Positions 60,331 to 64,000 of a DNA stretch of 64,000 bases are shown here, piece by piece; the stretch's first letter is position 1, and each line of letters starts with the position of its first letter. The position numbers and the translations under genes are program-made. The notes beneath the pieces are model-generated. The model was not told where the DNA came from, did no database searches, and saw only the letters and a list, made by a program, of their open reading frames with translations. The stretch is from Buttiauxella izardii (GTDB lineage Bacteria > Pseudomonadota > Gammaproteobacteria > Enterobacterales > Enterobacteriaceae), in NCBI RefSeq assembly GCF_003601925.1, contig NZ_QZWH01000001.1:124001-188000 (forward strand), in the 5' to 3' direction.

Positions 60331-61004
60331 AACCTCAGGCAGTGATTTTTGACTTAGATGGAGTGGTCACTGATACCGCGCATCTGCACTTTCTGGCCTG
60401 GCAAAGTATCGCAGCGGAACTCGATATAACTGTCGACGAACAGATCAATGAACAGTTGAAGGGCATCAGCCGGATGGATTCTCTGGCGCGTATTTTACGT
60501 ATTGGCGGCGCTGAACAGCGGTACAGCGAGCAGGAAAAAAACCGTCTGGCAGAGCGTAAAAATGCGTTGTATGTCGCATCGCTGCAACAGTTGAGTCCGG
60601 CGTCCGTCTTGCCGGGTATTGCGGCATTGCTCGAAGAACTTCATCGCCAGGATGTGCGCGTGGGCCTGGCCTCGGTTTCGCTCAATGCGCCGCGCATTAT
60701 AAAGGCGCTCGGTTTAGTCGAACAATTCGATTTTTGCGCCGATGCCGGGCAAATCAAGCATTCCAAGCCTGACCCTGAGATTTTCATCGCGGCTTGCGCG
60801 GGGCTGGGCGTGTCACCGGCAAATTGCATCGGCATTGAAGATGCGCAGGCTGGCGTCGAAGCAATTAACGCAAGCGGCATGCTTTCGTTGGGCATTGGTG
60901 AGCAACTTAAACACGCAGATTTATTACTGCCCACCACCGCGCAGTTGAACTGGCCGCTTCTGCAAACATTCTGGTTAAACCAGCACAGCGCACACGCTGT
61001 GTGA
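60327..61004 (+). CDS. ycjU: YcjU, beta-phosphoglucomutase
   Basis: A 225-residue HAD-family mutase. It turns beta-glucose 1-phosphate from YcjT into glucose 6-phosphate. The nucleophile and acid/base are Asp9 and Asp11 in [11 protein letters not shown], with later KPDPEIF and GIEDAQAG motifs. The cap domain covers about residues 17-80. It overlaps ycjT by four bases. Confidence 0.95.
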   Translation: MKPQAVIFDLDGVVTDTAHLHFLAWQSIAAELDITVDEQINEQLKGISRMDSLARILRIGGAEQRYSEQEKNRLAERKNALYVASLQQLSPASVLPGIAALLEELHRQDVRVGLASVSLNAPRIIKALGLVEQFDFCADAGQIKHSKPDPEIFIAACAGLGVSPANCIGIEDAQAGVEAINASGMLSLGIGEQLKHADLLLPTTAQLNWPLLQTFWLNQHSAHAV

Positions 61005-61019
61005 GAAAAGGAACACGTG

Positions 61020-62099
61020 ATGGCACAACTTTCGTTGCAGCACATACAGAAAATTTATAATAACAACGTTCATGTGGTGAAAGATTTCACCCTCGAAATC
61101 GAAGACAAAGAATTTATCGTCTTTGTGGGGCCGTCTGGCTGTGGTAAATCGACGACGTTACGCATGATTGCCGGGCTTGAAGAGATTAGCGGCGGCAAAC
61201 TGCTGATTGACGGCGTGTGCATGAACGATGTTCCTGCCAAATCACGCGGCATCGCCATGGTGTTCCAGAACTATGCGCTGTACCCGCATATGTCGGTGTA
61301 CGACAACATGGCGTTCGGGCTGAAAATGCAAAAGCTTGATGCCAAAATTATCGACGAACGTGTGCAGTGGGCGGCCTCCATTCTGGGGCTGAAAACCTAT
61401 CTCGATCGCAAACCGGCAGCACTTTCCGGCGGGCAACGTCAGCGTGTGGCGCTGGGTCGCGCCATTGTGCGCGAAGCGGGGGTATTCCTGATGGATGAAC
61501 CGCTGTCAAACCTCGATGCCAGGTTGCGCGTCCAGATGCGTGCGGAAATCAGCAAGCTACATCAAAAACTTAACACCACCATGATTTACGTCACGCACGA
61601 TCAAACCGAAGCCATGACCATGGCAACGCGCATCGTGATTATGAAAGATGGAATTATTCAGCAAGTTGGGGCGCCTAAAACCGTTTATAACCATCCAGCA
61701 AATATGTTTGTCGCTGGGTTTATTGGCTCGCCTTCTATGAACTTTATCCGTGGCACGCTGGATAACGGTTGTTTTGTTACCGAAACATTGAAGCTGGCGA
61801 TACCACAAGACAAATATGCCGCCATGAAGCTGGAAAATTACCAACATAAACCAGTGATCTTAGGGATTCGCCCGGAAGATATTTTGGCGTCTCCACAAGA
61901 GACGGGAATTGATGCCACTATTTCCGTCGCTGAATTAACCGGTGCGGAATTTATGTTATACGCCACAGTCGGCGGGCATGAATTAACGCTGCGCGCTAAC
62001 TCTGACGTTGATTATCGAGCGGCACAAACTATAAAAATAGCCTTCGATATGAATAAAAGTCATTTCTTTGATGCTGAAACTGAAATCGCCATTAATTAA
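61020..62099 (+). CDS. ycjV: YcjV, sugar ABC transporter ATPase (MsmX/MalK-like), intact
   Basis: A 359-residue ATPase with Walker A GPSGCGKS (37-44), signature LSGGQRQRVALGRA, Walker B VFLMDEPLSNLDA and a full carboxy-terminal TOBE-type domain. It should power YcjOP. The gene is annotated as a pseudogene in E. coli K-12, while here the frame is complete and has no stop. ATG 61020 follows AAAGGAAC; the GTG one codon earlier is less likely. Confidence 0.93.
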   Translation: MAQLSLQHIQKIYNNNVHVVKDFTLEIEDKEFIVFVGPSGCGKSTTLRMIAGLEEISGGKLLIDGVCMNDVPAKSRGIAMVFQNYALYPHMSVYDNMAFGLKMQKLDAKIIDERVQWAASILGLKTYLDRKPAALSGGQRQRVALGRAIVREAGVFLMDEPLSNLDARLRVQMRAEISKLHQKLNTTMIYVTHDQTEAMTMATRIVIMKDGIIQQVGAPKTVYNHPANMFVAGFIGSPSMNFIRGTLDNGCFVTETLKLAIPQDKYAAMKLENYQHKPVILGIRPEDILASPQETGIDATISVAELTGAEFMLYATVGGHELTLRANSDVDYRAAQTIKIAFDMNKSHFFDAETEIAIN

Positions 62100-62116
62100 A
62101 TACTTATTGCTGCACA

Positions 62117-62145
62117 ACGCCGGGAAGTCATTCCCGGTTTCTTAG
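62117..62145 (+). terminator. Hairpin between ycjV and ompG
   Basis: GCCGGGAA and TTCCCGGT pair around GTCA and are followed by TTCTTA. It may end or partly end ycj transcription before ompG. Confidence 0.7.
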
Positions 62146-62168
62146 TTATATTTGACAAGGACATCATA

Positions 62169-63080
62169 ATGAAAAAGTTAATCCAATGTACGGCGCTGGC
62201 TCTCTGCGCTGGAGCGACCTACGTTCAAGCCGCAGAAACTGAATCATGGCATTATAATATCGGTGCCATGTACGAAATAGAAAACGTTGAAGGGCAGGCG
62301 GATGATAAAGACGGGCTATATGAGCCATCGGTCTATTTCAATGCCAGTTACGGCGACTGGACTATTGCGATGACCATGTATCAGGAAGGTTCTGCTGATT
62401 ATAGTAATTTCACCCGCGGTACTTATTTTAACCGACCTGAATTAGATATTCGCTATCAGATTATTGATAATGACGACTGGTCATTAGGCTTCACCGGTGG
62501 TATGCGTAATTACGGCTACCACTTCAAAAATGATGATGGTTCTAATAACGGAACGGCTAATACTCAGCGTTACAAATTCCAGCCTGACTGGAATGTGAAT
62601 ATCAACCAGGACTGGAGCTTCAGCGGCTGGTTGGCGTACTACCGCTTTGATAACGACCTCGACCAGACCGGCTATTCAGACAGCCGTGTTGAAACCGAAA
62701 CCGGCTTTACCTGGAAAATTAATGAAACCGTCTCGCTGCGCACAAACTACTATTTAGAACGCGGGTTTAATACCGACAGCGATAAAAACAACGGCGAGTT
62801 CTCGACCCAGGAAATACGCGCTTATTTACCGATTGCCTTAGGGAATACCACCCTGACGCCATACACCCGTTTAGGGCTGGATCGCTGGACGAACTGGGAT
62901 TGGTCAGACGATATTGACCGCGAAGATCACGACTATAACCGCCTCGGAATGCTTTACGCCTACGATTTCCAGAACGGACTTTCAATGACGCTGGAATACG
63001 CCTACGAGTGGGAAAACCATGATGAAGGTGGGAATGATAGATTCCATTATGCGGGCGTAGGTGTGAATTACGCGTTTTAA
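62169..63080 (+). CDS. ompG: OmpG, monomeric outer-membrane porin
   Basis: OmpG is a 14-stranded monomeric porin able to pass large oligosaccharides. The 303-residue precursor has a signal peptide ending VQA (about 21 residues), alternating beta-strand sequence throughout with many Trp/Tyr girdle residues, and a terminal Phe (VNYAF). Its place after the ycj transporter suggests it brings the oligosaccharide substrate to the periplasm. ACAAGGA lies before the ATG. Confidence 0.95.
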   Translation: MKKLIQCTALALCAGATYVQAAETESWHYNIGAMYEIENVEGQADDKDGLYEPSVYFNASYGDWTIAMTMYQEGSADYSNFTRGTYFNRPELDIRYQIIDNDDWSLGFTGGMRNYGYHFKNDDGSNNGTANTQRYKFQPDWNVNINQDWSFSGWLAYYRFDNDLDQTGYSDSRVETETGFTWKINETVSLRTNYYLERGFNTDSDKNNGEFSTQEIRAYLPIALGNTTLTPYTRLGLDRWTNWDWSDDIDREDHDYNRLGMLYAYDFQNGLSMTLEYAYEWENHDEGGNDRFHYAGVGVNYAF

Positions 63081-63092
63081 CCCATATACCCA

Positions 63093-63115
63093 CAACTCGA
63101 ATTATTTGGGGTATA
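63093..63115 (-). repeat. Copy 2 of the 23-bp dispersed intergenic repeat
   Basis: Inverted relative to the copy at 26409-26431, with 21 of 23 positions the same. It lies just after the ompG stop. Confidence 0.6.
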
Positions 63116-63120
63116 ACCAA

Positions 63121-63157
63121 TTCAATTGGCGGGGTTGCATTCCCGCCAATTGTTTTA
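63121..63157. terminator. Terminator between ompG and the membrane-protein gene
   Basis: CAATTGGCGGG and CCCGCCAATTG form an 11-bp perfect stem, followed by TTTTA. It separates ompG from the convergent accessory genes. Confidence 0.9.
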
Positions 63158-63490
63158 GCATGAATAATAAACACCAAAAAAAGACCACAACAAATAGACC
63201 AGAAGCAAGGCAATCAATATGGACGGTGTAAACTGCCTGGCGACTAATGACCGCCATAATTTGATGAACAGAGGCAACATAAAAAGCAATGAGACAGGAA
63301 CCGTAAAAGCCCGACTGTCATCACCACTTTCAAGTATGGTGCAATATGTATGTACCGCATCGTCACCATAAGTCGCTGGAGAATCAATATAAGCAAAAAA
63401 TGTTATGATCGCTAAACATAGCAAATACCATGCAAGGAAAAATGGATTAATTAGCTGACATAACGTTATGGGTTGTGTGCTTTTCATCAT
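63155..63490 (-). CDS. Three-helix membrane protein, candidate immunity protein
   Basis: A 111-residue membrane protein I do not recognise with certainty. Helices lie at about 12-33, 63-80 and 88-108. The loop at about 34-62, with a cysteine in HTYCTIL, is probably on one face. A cysteine ends the protein (VYYSC), recalling DUF2645-type proteins. Its ATG overlaps the stop of the upstream lysozyme-like gene (ATGA). The coupling and membrane location fit an immunity protein against a periplasmic peptidoglycan hydrolase, but this is inference. GC content is well below that of the ycj genes. Confidence 0.6.
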   Translation of the reverse strand: MMKSTQPITLCQLINPFFLAWYLLCLAIITFFAYIDSPATYGDDAVHTYCTILESGDDSRAFTVPVSLLFMLPLFIKLWRSLVARQFTPSILIALLLVYLLWSFFGVYYSC

Positions 63491-64000
63491 TGAATACCCA
63501 TCAGTTTTTTTATCCTTTCCCTTCTTTTTATTATCGCTAACCCATATGAAATATAATCTCTTTTAATGTCATCTTTTGGTAGGTAAAGGGCAGTGGTAAA
63601 ATCCTCCAGGTTTCTTTCGATTCCACGATTATACCTGGACCCAGCTAATACTATTTGAGCATCATTCAAATTCAAAGTATCCGCATCTGGAAAATCATGA
63701 ATAATTAAACTATGCAGATGAAGTGCCACCATCCTCAAGTTGAAATCATCATCCTGTAGGCATCGACTTATCTGAAGTTGTTGTCTGTTGGATAAATTTC
63801 TGGGATTGATTCCAAGAGTTTCCGCGACAACTCTTATTTGCATAGCAACAATCCCGACAGACACTCTATTTGAGTAATCATTGTTGTTTTTGAAGGAATC
63901 AATCAGTTGCCTGAAAAGGAGTACCTGAGGTTTTAGATTATCTGGCTTACCACCCGCTTCTTGCCATGCAATACTTGCAAGTAAAAGCGGAGATATCTTT
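63487..64000 (-). CDS. Lysozyme/lytic-transglycosylase-like protein (5' end outside window)
   Basis: The frame is open from the right edge to a TGA at 63487, leaving 170 carboxy-terminal residues. Three features recall the lysozyme fold: an early LLASIAWQEAGGKPD (possible catalytic Glu), SVGIVAMQIR (compare SxGxxQ) and AGSRYNRG (compare AYNxG), with DDDFNLRMVALHLHSLI between them resembling the helix that holds xNIxxAAxHL in transglycosylases. It may be the toxic tail of a larger effector or a free hydrolase. The family is assigned by eye only. DNA is AT-rich. Confidence 0.5.
   Translation of the reverse strand, partial: KISPLLLASIAWQEAGGKPDNLKPQVLLFRQLIDSFKNNNDYSNRVSVGIVAMQIRVVAETLGINPRNLSNRQQLQISRCLQDDDFNLRMVALHLHSLIIHDFPDADTLNLNDAQIVLAGSRYNRGIERNLEDFTTALYLPKDDIKRDYISYGLAIIKRRERIKKLMGIQ

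Overview
The window is a chromosomal segment of an Enterobacteriaceae bacterium. Gene order follows the E. coli 28-30 min region closely: trp operon, rnm-yciO-rluB, btuR-yciK, sohB, topA, cysB, acnA, ribA, pgpB, lapAB, pyrF-yciH, osmB, yciT, yciZ, pdeR, rnb, yciW, fabI, sapABCDF, pspF/pspABCD, ycjM-V, ompG. Protein identity to E. coli is high, but several insertions and absences (no yciGFE, yciQ, ycjD, puu cluster or pspE here) point to another genus, perhaps near Buttiauxella, Kluyvera or Enterobacter. The genus cannot be fixed from this window alone.

Layout. 1-680: end of the arn lipid A modification operon, placed beside ompW, with a possible phage-regulator remnant between them. 989-8404: ompW, then trpEDCBA on the minus strand with its leader peptide, attenuator and TrpR operator intact. 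8481-26400: housekeeping genes for RNA processing, cobalamin, DNA topology, cysteine regulation, aconitase with its small-protein leader genes, riboflavin, phospholipid and LPS control, and pyrimidine synthesis.

26551-36718 is the most altered part. A glycyl radical enzyme (ybiW), its activase (ybiY) and the DeoR-family regulator yciT form one apparent minus-strand operon. It is divergent from fructose-6-phosphate aldolase fsaA. The shared promoter carries an FNR-like box and a perfect 6+6 bp palindrome. In E. coli, yciT lies far from ybiYW and fsaA. Next come yciZ and a DSF-type quorum-signal synthase (rpfF). A divergent LysR/carboxymuconolactone-decarboxylase pair then separates rpfF from its expected receptor pdeR (rpfR).

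37017-50111: rnb, yciW, fabI, a START-domain gene, the sap operon and the psp envelope-stress regulon with its sigma-54 promoter and two PspF sites. 50301-63080: the ycj sugar operon (binding-protein transporter, two phosphorylases, 3-keto-glycoside dehydrogenases and epimerase, beta-phosphoglucomutase, an intact YcjV ATPase) followed by the OmpG porin. The same 15-bp LacI-type operator occurs in front of ycjM and, inverted, just before ycjU. 63155-64000: AT-rich accessory DNA with the 3' part of a lysozyme/transglycosylase-like protein overlapping a three-helix membrane protein, which reads as a candidate peptidoglycan-hydrolase toxin and immunity pair.
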